A DNA stretch of 64,000 nucleotides, taken from NCBI RefSeq assembly GCF_009696685.2, contig NZ_CP102355.1, positions 959,001 through 1,023,000 of the forward strand, written 5' to 3'. How positions within the stretch are numbered: position 1 is the stretch's first letter; every line of letters begins with the position of its first letter. Position numbers and translations under genes: made by a program. Source of the stretch: Paracoccus sp. SMMA_5_TC (GTDB lineage Bacteria > Pseudomonadota > Alphaproteobacteria > Rhodobacterales > Rhodobacteraceae). Under the pieces are notes generated by a model. That model was not told the origin of the DNA and made no database searches. It saw only the letters and a program-made list of their open reading frames with translations. Positions 45,101 through 54,689 of this stretch are shown here, piece after piece.

Positions 45101-46024
45101 ATGGCAAAGCTGCTGGCGGATGTGGGTGGCACCAACGCGCGGCTGGCACTGGCGCGTGACGGCAAGCTGGATGCCGCCAGCATCACCCGGTTTCGCGGCG
45201 ACGATCACCCAAGCTTTGACGAGGTGGTGACCCGTTATCTTGACGCGCAGGGCCGGCCTGCGATCGATGCGGTCTGCGTGGCAGTCGCCGGCCCGGTCTG
45301 GGGCGATACCGCGTGCCTGACCAATCGCGACTGGACTTTTTCCGAAGCGGGGCTGTGTGCCCTGACGGGGGCGCCCCGGGCGCGACTGATCAACGACATG
45401 ATCGCTCTGGGCTATGCCACGCCGGCGCTGGAGGGTGCAGCCGCGGCGTTCCTGCGCCAGCCACGGGCGGACGCCCGCCGCAACGGTCAGCGTCTGGTGG
45501 TCAATGCCGGCACCGGCTTCAACGTCTGCGCGGTCAAGGTGCTGGCGCAAGGCGGCATCGCTTGCCTTGAGTCCGAAGAGGGCCACACCCGGCTGCCCAT
45601 GTCGATCGCCGATCCCCTGTTCACCGAACTGGGCGCGGCCGCGCGTGCCATCGATTCGGTCGAGGAACTGTTTGCAGGTCGCGGGCTTGCGCGTCTGCAC
45701 GGGCTGCGCACCGGCACCCAGGCGCGCCGTGCCGAAGATGTGGTCACCGCCGCTGCCCGCGGCGATGGCGCGGCCGAGGATACGCTTCGCCTGCATGCGC
45801 GGCTGCTGGGGCTGATGTGCCGGGAACTTGCCTTGCGCTTCATGCCTCTGGACGGGATGTTCCTGGCCGGCAGCGTTGCGCGATCCTGTGCCTATCGCTT
45901 CGACAGTTTCGAGCAGGGGCTGCTGGCCGATCCGCTGATGGCACGCATCGCGCAATCGGTGCCCGTGGGTGTCATTCAGGACGATCTGGCCGCCTTGCAT
46001 GGCTGTCTGGCCGCAGTTGGCTGA
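45101..46024 (+). CDS. glk: Glucokinase
   Basis: A 307-residue glucokinase of the bacterial Glk type (non-ROK). The phosphate loop is [14 protein letters not shown] at residues 4-17. The glucose-binding region includes [28 protein letters not shown] and [11 protein letters not shown], and [13 protein letters not shown] lies near the end. It phosphorylates glucose with ATP to glucose 6-phosphate. ATG 45101 is preceded by a GGGGGAAAG Shine-Dalgarno; the upstream open frame reads back into ahcY. It is divergent from ahcY and 88 bases upstream of tamA. Confidence 0.92.
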   Translation: MAKLLADVGGTNARLALARDGKLDAASITRFRGDDHPSFDEVVTRYLDAQGRPAIDAVCVAVAGPVWGDTACLTNRDWTFSEAGLCALTGAPRARLINDMIALGYATPALEGAAAAFLRQPRADARRNGQRLVVNAGTGFNVCAVKVLAQGGIACLESEEGHTRLPMSIADPLFTELGAAARAIDSVEELFAGRGLARLHGLRTGTQARRAEDVVTAAARGDGAAEDTLRLHARLLGLMCRELALRFMPLDGMFLAGSVARSCAYRFDSFEQGLLADPLMARIAQSVPVGVIQDDLAALHGCLAAVG

Positions 46025-46112
46025 AAATCGCCGTTTTCCGGGCTGCGGTGCTGGATTTTGCTGCCATGCCCTGCAATGCTTGCCGAAAAGACCGGCAGAA
46101 AGCAGGACAGGC

Positions 46113-48002
46113 ATGACACGCTGGATCAGGGCAGGGTTGACGGCCGGCCTTCTCATGGGGGGCGCAAGCGGGCTGGCGCTGGCGCAATCGTCCGGGCCTT
46201 CCTCGGCCTGGATGCCGTTTTCGGGCTGGTTCGGCGGCCGCGACGCCAACGCTCGTTCGCCGGTCGATCTGGATTTCCGCATCTCGGGCGGCGACGATGC
46301 GCTTTTGCCGGCCATCCGCAACACCTCGCTGCTGGTCGCCGCCCAGGCCGAGGATCGGGTGACCGGTCAGGACATGCTGGCCGCCGCGCGCGCCGATTAT
46401 GCCCGTATCCTGGGCGTGCTTTACGACCAGGGGTATTATTCGGGGGTCATCGACATCAAGCTGGACGGGGTCGAGGCCGCCAGCATCGCCCCGCTGGACG
46501 CGCCGCAGACCGTGCGCAAGGTTACCATCGATGTCCAGCCAGGCCCCCGCTTCCGCTATAGCCGCGCCCAGATCGGGCCGCTGGCGCCGGGGACCGAACT
46601 GCCGCGCGACTACCGCAAGGGCGAGATTGCCCGCACCGGCGAAATGAAGGCCGCTGCCACCAGCGCCGTCGATGGCTGGCGCAATGTCGGCCATGCCAAG
46701 GCCGAAGTTGCCCGCACCGAGATCATCGCCGACCACGCCTCCAATCAGGTGGACAGCGTGATCGACCTGGCGCCAGGGCCGGCGCTGCGCTTTGGCAAGC
46801 TGACGATCCGTGGTTACGAACGGATGAACCCGCGCCGTCTGCGCAAGATCGCCGGTTTCCCCGAAGGCGAGCGCTTCGATCCCGCAAAGCTCGAGGATGT
46901 GCGCAAGCGCCTGCGCCGATCCGGCGTGTTTTCTGCCATCACCCTGACCGAGGCTGATTACATCAGCCCCGGCAACACGCTGGACGTGGATCTGCAGGTC
47001 GTGGAACAGAAGCTGCGGCGGCTGGGGGCAGGTTTTGAATATTCCAACACCGAGGGGCTCGCGCTGACCGGTTACTGGATCAACCGCAACCTGCTGCGCG
47101 GCGGCGAAAGGCTGCGCGTGGATGCCGGGGTGTCCGATATTCACGGCAATTCGGGGCGCGACTACAACCTTGGGCTGCGCATCGATCGCCCGGCCACATT
47201 GAACGCCGACACGACCGGCTATGTCCTTGCCGAGGTGAAAAGCCTGCAGGAGGATGACTATGATCTCAAGTCGGGCACCTTCGGACTGGGCTTTACCTGG
47301 ATCCCCAGCGACCGGCTGACCGCCGACATCGCGCTGCAGTATCGTGCCATCCGCGTCGACGATCTGGCGGGACGCAGCGATTTCCGTCTGGTGGCGCTGC
47401 CCGCGCAGCTGACCTGGGACCGGCGCGATCAACCCACCGACGCCAAGCGCGGTTACTGGCTGTCGGGGGGGATCACACCGTTTTACGGCATCGGCGATCA
47501 GACCGGTTCCGGTGCGCAGGTCACCGCCGAGGGGCGCGTCTATCGCAGTTTCGGCCGCGACGACCGTTTCACCCTGGCCGGGCGCGCCAGGCTGGGCAGT
47601 GTGTTGGGCCCGGAAATCGACCAGACCCCGCGCGATTATCTGTTCTGGTCGGGCGGCGGTGGCACGGTGCGCGGCCATTCCTATGAGTCGCTGGGGGTCG
47701 AGGTAATCCAGGGACCGGACGGGGCGGTGCGCACCGGTGGCATGTCGATTGCCACGCTCAGCGCCGAATCGCGGATGCAGTTCCGCGAAAAGCTGGGTTT
47801 CGTGCTGTTTGCCGATGCCGGCCGGGTGTGGGAGGACAGCGGCTTTTCCGGCGCCTCGGGCTGGCAGGCGGGGGCAGGTGCCGGCGTGCGCTATCAGACC
47901 CCCATCGGACCGCTGCGTTTCGACCTGGCCACGCCGGTGGGCGGCGGCGATGGCGATGACGGCGGGGTGCAGGTCTATATCGGTCTGGGGCAGGCGTTCT
48001 GA
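46113..48002 (+). CDS. tamA: TamA-like outer-membrane assembly protein (BamA/Omp85 family)
   Basis: A 629-residue Omp85-family protein. A signal peptide ends near residue 24. POTRA domains span about 45-290 (VRKVTIDVQPGPRFRYSRAQ; LRFGKLTIRGYERMNPRRLR) and a C-terminal beta-barrel about 310-629. The barrel contains the family motif GGGGTVRGHSYESLG and ends with GGVQVYIGLGQAF, whose terminal Phe is typical of outer-membrane barrels. TamA partners TamB in outer-membrane biogenesis. The tamB ATG overlaps its stop codon, and the two genes form the tam operon. Confidence 0.94.
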   Translation: MTRWIRAGLTAGLLMGGASGLALAQSSGPSSAWMPFSGWFGGRDANARSPVDLDFRISGGDDALLPAIRNTSLLVAAQAEDRVTGQDMLAAARADYARILGVLYDQGYYSGVIDIKLDGVEAASIAPLDAPQTVRKVTIDVQPGPRFRYSRAQIGPLAPGTELPRDYRKGEIARTGEMKAAATSAVDGWRNVGHAKAEVARTEIIADHASNQVDSVIDLAPGPALRFGKLTIRGYERMNPRRLRKIAGFPEGERFDPAKLEDVRKRLRRSGVFSAITLTEADYISPGNTLDVDLQVVEQKLRRLGAGFEYSNTEGLALTGYWINRNLLRGGERLRVDAGVSDIHGNSGRDYNLGLRIDRPATLNADTTGYVLAEVKSLQEDDYDLKSGTFGLGFTWIPSDRLTADIALQYRAIRVDDLAGRSDFRLVALPAQLTWDRRDQPTDAKRGYWLSGGITPFYGIGDQTGSGAQVTAEGRVYRSFGRDDRFTLAGRARLGSVLGPEIDQTPRDYLFWSGGGGTVRGHSYESLGVEVIQGPDGAVRTGGMSIATLSAESRMQFREKLGFVLFADAGRVWEDSGFSGASGWQAGAGAGVRYQTPIGPLRFDLATPVGGGDGDDGGVQVYIGLGQAF

Positions 48003-51000
48003 TGGGCAGGATTTTTCACCGTATCGTGCTGGCGCTGGGGCTGACGCTGGCGGCAGCGGCTTCTGTCCAGGCCCAGGACACGGCAGCCGAAATCTCGCAA
48101 CAGGTCGAGGACGACAAGGGCTTCATCACCCGCTTCTTGCAGGAAAAGCTGTCCGGCGCCGGCCGGCAGGTGGTGATCGACGGCTTTCAGGGCGCGCTGA
48201 GTTCGCGCGCGACCTTCACCCGCATGACCATTGCCGATGACGACGGCGTCTGGATCACGCTGGAAAACGGCGCGCTGAGCTGGAGCCGCAGCGCCCTGCT
48301 GTCGCGCCGCATCCAGATCAACGAATTGTCGGCCGAAAAGGTGATCCTGCCGCGCCTGCCCGGCGGCGGCGACAAGGCCCCTGCCCCCGAGGCGCGCGAA
48401 TTTGCCCTGCCGCAGCTGCCGGTCGCCGTGAACATCGACAAGATCCAGGTCGGCCGGGTGGAACTGGGGCAGGCGATCCTGGGACAAGAGGCGGTTCTGG
48501 CCATTGACGGGTCGATGAACCTCGCCAATGGCGAGGGACAGACCAAGCTGACCATCGACCGGGTGGACGGGCCGCGCGGGCGTTTTCTGCTGGACGCGGG
48601 CTTTTCCAATGCCAGCCGTATCCTGGCGCTGGACCTGAAGCTGGACGAGGATGCCAACGGCCTGTTCGTCAACCTGGTCAGGATGAACGGCCGCCCGGCG
48701 CTTCAGGCCGAAATCGCCGGCACCGGCCCGCTGTCGGATTACAGCGCCCGCATCCAGCTCAGCACCGACGGCCAGCCGCGGGTGCAAGGCCAGGCCCAGG
48801 TGCGCGCGGAGGCGCGCGAGGGCGCCGATGGCACCGCCTTCCGGCTGCGGCTGGACGGCGACATCGCGCCATTGGTCGCGCCGCAGAACCAGCAGTTCTT
48901 TGCCGGCACCTCGCTGATCCGGGCCGAAGGCTGGCGGGGCGCCGACGGCCGGCTGCTGGTGCCGGAGCTCAAGGTCACTACCGGCGCGCTGGACCTGTCG
49001 GGTTCGGTCGCCACCACCGCGCGCGGGGCGCCGGAAAGCGCGCATCTGACGCTGCTTTTGGGTCGCGATGCCGGGGCGACGCAATTGCCGGTGGCGCTGC
49101 CGGTCGGGGACAAGCCGCTGACGGTGACTTCGGGCAATCTGCGGCTGGATTATGACGCGGCCCAGGGCGCGGGCTGGGTGCTGCAGGGGCGCGTCGGCGA
49201 TGTGACGCGGCCCGATCTGATGCTGTCAGAGCTGCGCCTGGACGGGCGCGGCCGGGTGGTGCTGACCGACGATCGGGCCCTGGCCGAGGTGCGGGGCTGG
49301 GTCGCCTTCGGCATGGACGATGTCAAACCCACCGATCCCGGCCTGGCGCAGGCGCTGGGCGATACGCTGAACGGCGGCCTGAATTTCGCCTTCACCCCCG
49401 GCAATGCGCTGCGCTTCTGGGGCATGAACATCAACGGCAACGGCTATGGCTTTACCGGCGAGATGGAACTTGCGGGGCTGAAAAGCGGCCTGACGCTGAC
49501 CGGCGACATCGCCGCGCGCCACGACCGGCTGGCCGATTTCTCGACATTGGCCGGGCGTGAACTGGGCGGCCGGGCCGAGGCACAGATCAAGGGCCGCTAT
49601 GCCCTGCTGGGCAAGGGCTTCGATCTCGACACCCGCATCAAGGGCGTGGATATCAGTCTGGGCCAGGACCAGGCCGACCGGATGCTGGCCGGTGAATCGA
49701 CGATCGACCTGTCGGCCCGGCGCGACACCACCGGCATCCATGTGCGGCAACTGACCGTCAATGCCCGCAACCTGACCGCCGAGGCACGCGGCTTCCTCAG
49801 CAGCCAGGCCAGCGATCTCAGCGCCCAGATCCAGATGCCGGACCTGTCGGTGGCCGATCCGCGCTATGGCGGTGCGGCCAGCACCCAGGCCCGGCTGACC
49901 GGTCCCGACGGGCGGCGCAAGCTGGCACTGTCGGGCAAGGCGCAGGATCTGCGGCTGGGCCGGCCCGAGATCGACGGCGCCTTCAAGGGCGAAACCGACC
50001 TGACGGTGCAACTGCTGGAAACCGACGGCGTCTATGAATTGCAACAGTTCCGGCTGCTGAACCCGCAACTGGACGCGGCAGGCCGCGGCACGTTCACGAT
50101 GCAGGAACTGGACGGCGAACTGTCGCTGAGCATGCCCGATCTTTCCGTGCTGGGGCGCGGCCTTTCGGGCGGCGTCAGCCTGCAGGGCAAGGCGACGAAA
50201 CAGGGGGCGGCGCGGCGCGTCGAGCTGACCGGACGCGGCACCGATCTGCGGCTGGGTCAGCAGGATGTGGACGGGGCGCTGACTGGCATCACCGAACTGG
50301 CGCTGTCGGCGCGCGAACAGGACGGCGAATTCACCGTCGACAGCTTTCGTCTGCAAAACCAGCAGATGCAGGCCACAGCCCAGGGCAGCATCGGCAGCCG
50401 CACCGACATGACCGGCGCGGTGGACATCCGTTCTCTGGCCAGTTTCGGGCGCGGCTGGCGCGGGGCGCTGACCGCGCAGGGCAGTTTCCGCGACGACGGC
50501 ACCGGTGGCCGCCGGCTCGAGGTGACCGGCAGCGGCCGCGATCTGGCCTTTGGTCAGGCGCAGGTCGATGGCGCGTTGCAGGGGGAAACCCGGCTGAGCC
50601 TGCAGGCCAGCGAACGCGATGGCGTGTTCACCGTGCAAACCGCCACCGTGCAGAACCCGCGGCTGGCGCTGGATGCCGCGGGACGGCTGGGGCAGGGCGC
50701 CACCGACCTGACTGCCAATCTGCGGGCCGACGACCTGCGCTTTCTGGGCCGCGGTTTTCGCGGTGCGGTGACGGCGCAGGCCCGCGTGCAGGACCAACCG
50801 GGCGGCACCCGTGCGATCAGCGCCAGCGGCAATGCCCGCGGCCTGGCGATCGGCAATGCGCAGGCCGATCCGCTGCTGGCCGGGCAGACCAGCTTCGACC
50901 TTCAGGCCCAGCAGCGCGCGAACGGCAGCCTGACCGTCAGCCGCCTGCGTGCCGAGAACCCGCAGCTGCGCCTCAGCGGCGATGGCGACCCGGCCACGGG

Positions 51001-52504
51001 CCTGAACCTGGACGCCCGCCTGACCGACCTGGGGCTGCTGCTGCCCAGCTTTCCCGGCCCGGCGGAACTGCGCGGCCGCATCCAGAACAGCGGTGCCAAT
51101 TATGTCCTGGCGCTGGAGGGCAGCGCGCCGGGCGACACCCGCGCGCGCATCAACGGCAGCGTGGCGACCGATTTCAGCCGCGCCGATGTCCGAATCGAGG
51201 GCAGCAGCAATGCCGCCGCCGCCAATCCCTTCCTGCGCACCCGCTCGATCGAGGGGCCGCTGAGCTTTGACCTGCGTCTGGACGGGCCGCCGGGATTGCA
51301 GGCGCTGAGCGGGCAGGTGGCGCTGACCGGGGGTCGCCTGGCCGAGCCGCGGCTGGGGCTTGCCATCGGCAGTCTGAACGCGCGCGCCGACCTGGGCGGC
51401 GGCCGCATCCAGGTCGATATCTCGGGTGCGGTCGAGGCGGGTGGCACCATCACCGTGACCGGTCCGATCGCCCTGACCGGCGACCGGCCGATGGATTTGT
51501 CGGTGCGGCTGTCCGACGTGGTGCTGCGCGATCCCAACCTTTACGAAACCCGTGCGAACGGCAGCATCCGCGTTACCGGATCGCAGGCCGCGGGTCCGCT
51601 GGTGTCCGGCCGGATCGATCTGGGCACGACGGAATTGCGCATCCCCTCGACCGGGCTGGGCGGGGCCAAGGCGATTCCCGACATCATCCACCTGTCCGAA
51701 CGCCCGCCACAGCGCCAGACCCGGGCCAAGGCCGGGTTGCTGGAATACCCCAGCGCCGATTCGCGTGCGGCCGGCATGGCGGCGCCGCCGGCGACGCCGC
51801 CCGCCAATCCCGCACGCTTCGACCTGCTGATTTCGGCGCCCGATCAGGTGTTCGTGCGCGGCCGGGGTGTTGACGCGGAACTGGGCGGCGAAATCCGGCT
51901 GACCGGAAACGCCCGCCAGCCCATCCCCATCGGCCAGCTTGAATTGATCCGCGGCCGGGTCGATCTGCTGGGCAAGCGGCTCAATCTGACCGAAGGGCTG
52001 ATCGAGCTTCAGGGCAGCCTGATGCCGGTGATCCGCCTGGTCGCCCAGATCGAGCAGGACGGAATCACCACCCGCATCATCATCGACGGCGAAGCACGCG
52101 ATCCGGAAATCACCTTCGAATCCTCGCCCGAATTGCCCGAGGAAGAGGTCTTGTCGCAGCTGCTGTTCGGGCGCGGCCTTGACAACATATCGGCGTTGCA
52201 GGCAGCCCAGCTGGCCAGTGCGGTGGCGACGCTGGCCGGTCGCGGCGGCGACGGCATCATCGGACGGCTGCGGGCCTCGACCGGGCTGGACGATCTGGAC
52301 CTGACTACCGACAACAACGGCAATGTTTCGCTGCGGGCCGGCAAGTATCTGTCCGAAAAGGTCTATACCGATGTGCAGGTGGGCGGGGATGGCAAGACCC
52401 GGCTGAACCTGAACCTGGACGTTTCCAAGACGGTGACGGTGCGCGGGTCGGTGGACAGCGATGGCGAAAGCTCGGTCGGGGTTTTTTACGAACGCGATTA
52501 TTAG
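48002..52504 (+). CDS. tamB: TamB-like inner-membrane-anchored translocation/lipid bridge protein
   Basis: A 1500-residue TamB. An N-terminal signal anchor (LALGLTLAAAASVQA) precedes a very long beta-rich body, and the conserved TamB C-terminal domain (DUF490, about 1150-1500) follows, with the PELPEEEVLSQLLFGRGLDNISALQAAQLA motif region. The body contains five near-identical-length units with aligned Asp at residues 559, 658, 757, 856 and 956. Current understanding places TamB among bridge-like lipid-transfer proteins built of repeating grooves, with TamA as outer-membrane partner. Start overlaps the tamA stop (TGATG). The next gene, marR, is 101 bases downstream. Confidence 0.95.
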   Translation: MGRIFHRIVLALGLTLAAAASVQAQDTAAEISQQVEDDKGFITRFLQEKLSGAGRQVVIDGFQGALSSRATFTRMTIADDDGVWITLENGALSWSRSALLSRRIQINELSAEKVILPRLPGGGDKAPAPEAREFALPQLPVAVNIDKIQVGRVELGQAILGQEAVLAIDGSMNLANGEGQTKLTIDRVDGPRGRFLLDAGFSNASRILALDLKLDEDANGLFVNLVRMNGRPALQAEIAGTGPLSDYSARIQLSTDGQPRVQGQAQVRAEAREGADGTAFRLRLDGDIAPLVAPQNQQFFAGTSLIRAEGWRGADGRLLVPELKVTTGALDLSGSVATTARGAPESAHLTLLLGRDAGATQLPVALPVGDKPLTVTSGNLRLDYDAAQGAGWVLQGRVGDVTRPDLMLSELRLDGRGRVVLTDDRALAEVRGWVAFGMDDVKPTDPGLAQALGDTLNGGLNFAFTPGNALRFWGMNINGNGYGFTGEMELAGLKSGLTLTGDIAARHDRLADFSTLAGRELGGRAEAQIKGRYALLGKGFDLDTRIKGVDISLGQDQADRMLAGESTIDLSARRDTTGIHVRQLTVNARNLTAEARGFLSSQASDLSAQIQMPDLSVADPRYGGAASTQARLTGPDGRRKLALSGKAQDLRLGRPEIDGAFKGETDLTVQLLETDGVYELQQFRLLNPQLDAAGRGTFTMQELDGELSLSMPDLSVLGRGLSGGVSLQGKATKQGAARRVELTGRGTDLRLGQQDVDGALTGITELALSAREQDGEFTVDSFRLQNQQMQATAQGSIGSRTDMTGAVDIRSLASFGRGWRGALTAQGSFRDDGTGGRRLEVTGSGRDLAFGQAQVDGALQGETRLSLQASERDGVFTVQTATVQNPRLALDAAGRLGQGATDLTANLRADDLRFLGRGFRGAVTAQARVQDQPGGTRAISASGNARGLAIGNAQADPLLAGQTSFDLQAQQRANGSLTVSRLRAENPQLRLSGDGDPATGLNLDARLTDLGLLLPSFPGPAELRGRIQNSGANYVLALEGSAPGDTRARINGSVATDFSRADVRIEGSSNAAAANPFLRTRSIEGPLSFDLRLDGPPGLQALSGQVALTGGRLAEPRLGLAIGSLNARADLGGGRIQVDISGAVEAGGTITVTGPIALTGDRPMDLSVRLSDVVLRDPNLYETRANGSIRVTGSQAAGPLVSGRIDLGTTELRIPSTGLGGAKAIPDIIHLSERPPQRQTRAKAGLLEYPSADSRAAGMAAPPATPPANPARFDLLISAPDQVFVRGRGVDAELGGEIRLTGNARQPIPIGQLELIRGRVDLLGKRLNLTEGLIELQGSLMPVIRLVAQIEQDGITTRIIIDGEARDPEITFESSPELPEEEVLSQLLFGRGLDNISALQAAQLASAVATLAGRGGDGIIGRLRASTGLDDLDLTTDNNGNVSLRAGKYLSEKVYTDVQVGGDGKTRLNLNLDVSKTVTVRGSVDSDGESSVGVFYERDY
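49670..51150 (+). repeat. Protein-level tandem repeat in tamB, period 99 codons
   Basis: Units with the start pattern (A/I/V)D-x2-L-x-G-x-(S/T) have their Asp codon at 49676, 49973, 50270, 50567 and 50867, giving spacings of 297, 297, 297 and 300 bases. Each unit continues with a G-x-(F/L/I)-x-V strand, an N-P/N-L strand, and an L-(S/R)-x-L-G-R-G-like turn. A weaker unit may precede them. DNA similarity between units is low, so this is an old duplication kept in register. Confidence 0.75.
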
Positions 52505-52526
52505 ATCGGCCGAATAGGGGCTTGCG

Positions 52527-52546
52527 GCCCGCTGGCTTGCGCGGGC
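52527..52546 (+). terminator. Weak hairpin after tamB
   Basis: GCCCGC (52527-52532) and GCGGGC (52541-52546) form a 6-bp stem with an 8-base loop, 22 bases after the tamB stop, followed by TTGACG. No T-run follows. It overlaps the presumed upstream part of the marR promoter, so its role as a terminator is doubtful. Confidence 0.3.
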
Positions 52547-52601
52547 TTGACGTTTACCGGCGACATTGTTAGCCAGCTAATGAAAATCATTAGCTGGCTA
52601 A
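52547..52601 (+). promoter_or_regulatory. MarR-type operator palindrome and promoter of the marR-MFS-HlyD operon
   Basis: TTAGCCAGCTAATGA (52569-52583) and its exact reverse complement (52587-52601) flank a 3-base centre, a perfect 15-bp inverted repeat ending 4 bases before the marR ATG. Each arm is itself a TTAGC-N2-GCTAA site, the half-palindrome recognised by SlyA/MarR-type regulators. A TTGACG -35-like element lies at 52547-52552, and a -10 with a 17-base spacing would fall within the left arm. This predicts direct autorepression. Confidence 0.7.
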
Positions 52602-52605
52602 TGGA

Positions 52606-53037
52606 ATGACCGCGAGTCCCGCCCCTCTGCTCGATCTGCTGATTTCCCTGACCCGCAGCCTGCGCGCGGCATTTGAACTGCGGGTGCGCGCGCATGGCTT
52701 GACCTTTGCCCGGGCGAGGTTGCTGACCACGATCGGTCGCAATCAGGGCGCCAGCCAGGCCGATCTGGCGGCGATGCTGGACATCGAGACGCCTACCCTG
52801 AAACGATTGCTGGACGCCCTGGAGGCGCAGGGCCTGGCCGAGCGCCGGCCGATTGCAGGCGATGCGCGCAAGCATGCCGTCTATCTGACGGAAACCGCAA
52901 GCATCGCGCCCTTGCTGGGATTTCGGGCCGAGATGGACGCCGCCCTGACGAGCGACATTCCGCCGGAGGATATCGAGATTACCCGCCGCACCTTGGCGCG
53001 CATGGGGCAGAACGCCGCGCGACTTGCCCAGGGATGA
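52606..53037 (+). CDS. MarR family transcriptional regulator
   Basis: A 143-residue winged-helix regulator. The N-terminal dimerisation helix is LLDLLISLTRSLRAAFELRV. The DNA-binding region is about 45-105: ASQADLAAMLDIETPTLKRLLDALEAQGL followed by the wing AERRPIAGDARKHAVYL. It lies directly behind a perfect MarR-type operator and is coupled by ATGA overlap to the transporter gene, the EmrR-EmrAB-like layout. It probably represses its own operon until an exported compound binds. The inducer is unknown. Confidence 0.93.
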   Translation: MTASPAPLLDLLISLTRSLRAAFELRVRAHGLTFARARLLTTIGRNQGASQADLAAMLDIETPTLKRLLDALEAQGLAERRPIAGDARKHAVYLTETASIAPLLGFRAEMDAALTSDIPPEDIEITRRTLARMGQNAARLAQG

Positions 53038-54689
53038 CAACCGCTGTTTCGGTGCCCGGCGCGGAAAACCCGCCGGATGCAGTCCGGCCCGCCGCCCAGC
53101 CGACGGTTTTCCCGATGCCGGGGAGGCGGGCGCTGGCTTTCGTCGCCGCGGCGCTGGTCATCGGCCTGACCCAGGGTCTGGCCCAGGGTTTTGTCAGCGC
53201 CAATCTGCCGCAGATTGCCGGCGATCTGGGGATCAGTCCGGCGCGCGCCAGCTGGCTGATCGTCGCCTTTCTGGTGCCGCGCGTGGCCTTGCCGCTGCTG
53301 CTGATCAAGCTTCGCGATCAGTTCGGCCTGCGCCGCTTTGCCGAGGTGGCGGTGCTGGCCTATCTGCTGGTGTCGCTGGCGGCGCTGGCGGTCGATGACC
53401 TGCGCTCGGCCCTGGCGGTGCAATTCGCGCTGGGCATGGCCTCGGCGCCGCTGAGCACTTTGGCGTTCATGTATATGCTGGAACCCTTGCCGCCGCAGTG
53501 GAAGATGCGGCTGGGCCTGCCACTGGTGCTGGCGGTGTTCCTGATCGGGCCGCTGCTGGCGCGGGTGATTTCGCCTGCCGTGATGGCCGATGCGGGCTGG
53601 AGCGCGCTGCACCTGCTGGCGCTGGGGCTGGCGGCGCTGTGCCTGGCGCTGGTCTGGCTGCTGCCACTGACCTCGCCGCCGCGGGTGCATGTGCTGGCGC
53701 CGCTGGATCTGGTCAGCTGGCTGCTGGTCTCGGTCGGGCTGGGCGGGCTGACGACAGCATGCGTGATGGGCCCGATCCATGGCTGGACCGATGCCCCCTG
53801 GCTGGGCTGGACGGTCGTGGCGGCGCTGGCCTCGCTGGCGCTGGCGGTGGCGGTCGAACTGAACCGCAAGGCGCCGCTGCTGGACATCCGCTGGCTGGTC
53901 AGCCCGGAAATCCTGCATCTGACGGCGACGCTGCTGCTGTTCCGGCTGGTGCTGTCGGAACAATCGGCCGGGGCGCCAAGGATGTTCCAGCTGCTGGGCG
54001 TGGGCGCTGAGCAGATGGTGGAGCTGTTCGCGGTGATTTGTGCCGCGACCCTGGGCGGGGCGCTGCTGCTGGTGGCGCTGATCCGCCCGCAGCGGGTGGC
54101 AGGGTTTCACCTGCTGGCACTGGCGCTGGTGGCGCTGGGTGCCTGGATGGACAGCCACGTCACCCCCGACACCCGCCCGGCGCAGATGATGACCAGCCAG
54201 GCGATGATCGGCGCGGCCGGAATCCTGTTCCTGGCCCCGGCGATGATGCGCGGGCTGCTGGCGGCGCTGGCGCGTGGCCCCGCCTATCTGCTGTCCTTCG
54301 TGATCGTGTTCATCTCGACCCAGTCGCTGGGCGGGGCAATGGGCTCGGGGCTGTTTTCCAGTTTCATCGACCGTCGCCAGGCTTTCCACCTGCAACGGTT
54401 GGTCGAGGGGATGGCACCGACCGACCCGCAACTGGTCGCCGCAATCGCGCGTCAGAGCGCGCAACTGGCGGCGCAGATCGCCGATCCGGCGCTGGCACGG
54501 GCGCAGGCGGCAGCGCAGCTGCTGCAACAGGCCGGCATTCAGGCGCAGGTGCTGGCCTATGCCGATGCCTATCGCCTGACCGCTGCGGTGGCGCTGGCGG
54601 CGCTGGTCGCCCTGATCCTGCATCTGTTCCGCGATTGGCTGGTCGCCCGTCGGGCGCCGGCCCTTGCCCCAGCGAAAGCCATGACATGA
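53034..54689 (+). CDS. MFS transporter, DHA2/EmrB-like drug exporter
   Basis: A 551-residue major facilitator protein with about 14 predicted TM helices and a hydrophilic N-terminal 35 residues. Features of the DHA2 family are VSANLPQIAGDLGISPARASWLIVAFL in TM1-loop and LPLLLIKLRDQFGLRRF after TM2. The C-terminal third includes a periplasmic helical loop (about 445-505) with FHLQRLVEGM and many Ala/Gln. It follows marR with a four-base overlap and precedes an EmrA-like adaptor. It should export toxic compounds with the adaptor and a TolC channel. Confidence 0.9.
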   Translation: MTTAVSVPGAENPPDAVRPAAQPTVFPMPGRRALAFVAAALVIGLTQGLAQGFVSANLPQIAGDLGISPARASWLIVAFLVPRVALPLLLIKLRDQFGLRRFAEVAVLAYLLVSLAALAVDDLRSALAVQFALGMASAPLSTLAFMYMLEPLPPQWKMRLGLPLVLAVFLIGPLLARVISPAVMADAGWSALHLLALGLAALCLALVWLLPLTSPPRVHVLAPLDLVSWLLVSVGLGGLTTACVMGPIHGWTDAPWLGWTVVAALASLALAVAVELNRKAPLLDIRWLVSPEILHLTATLLLFRLVLSEQSAGAPRMFQLLGVGAEQMVELFAVICAATLGGALLLVALIRPQRVAGFHLLALALVALGAWMDSHVTPDTRPAQMMTSQAMIGAAGILFLAPAMMRGLLAALARGPAYLLSFVIVFISTQSLGGAMGSGLFSSFIDRRQAFHLQRLVEGMAPTDPQLVAAIARQSAQLAAQIADPALARAQAAAQLLQQAGIQAQVLAYADAYRLTAAVALAALVALILHLFRDWLVARRAPALAPAKAMT

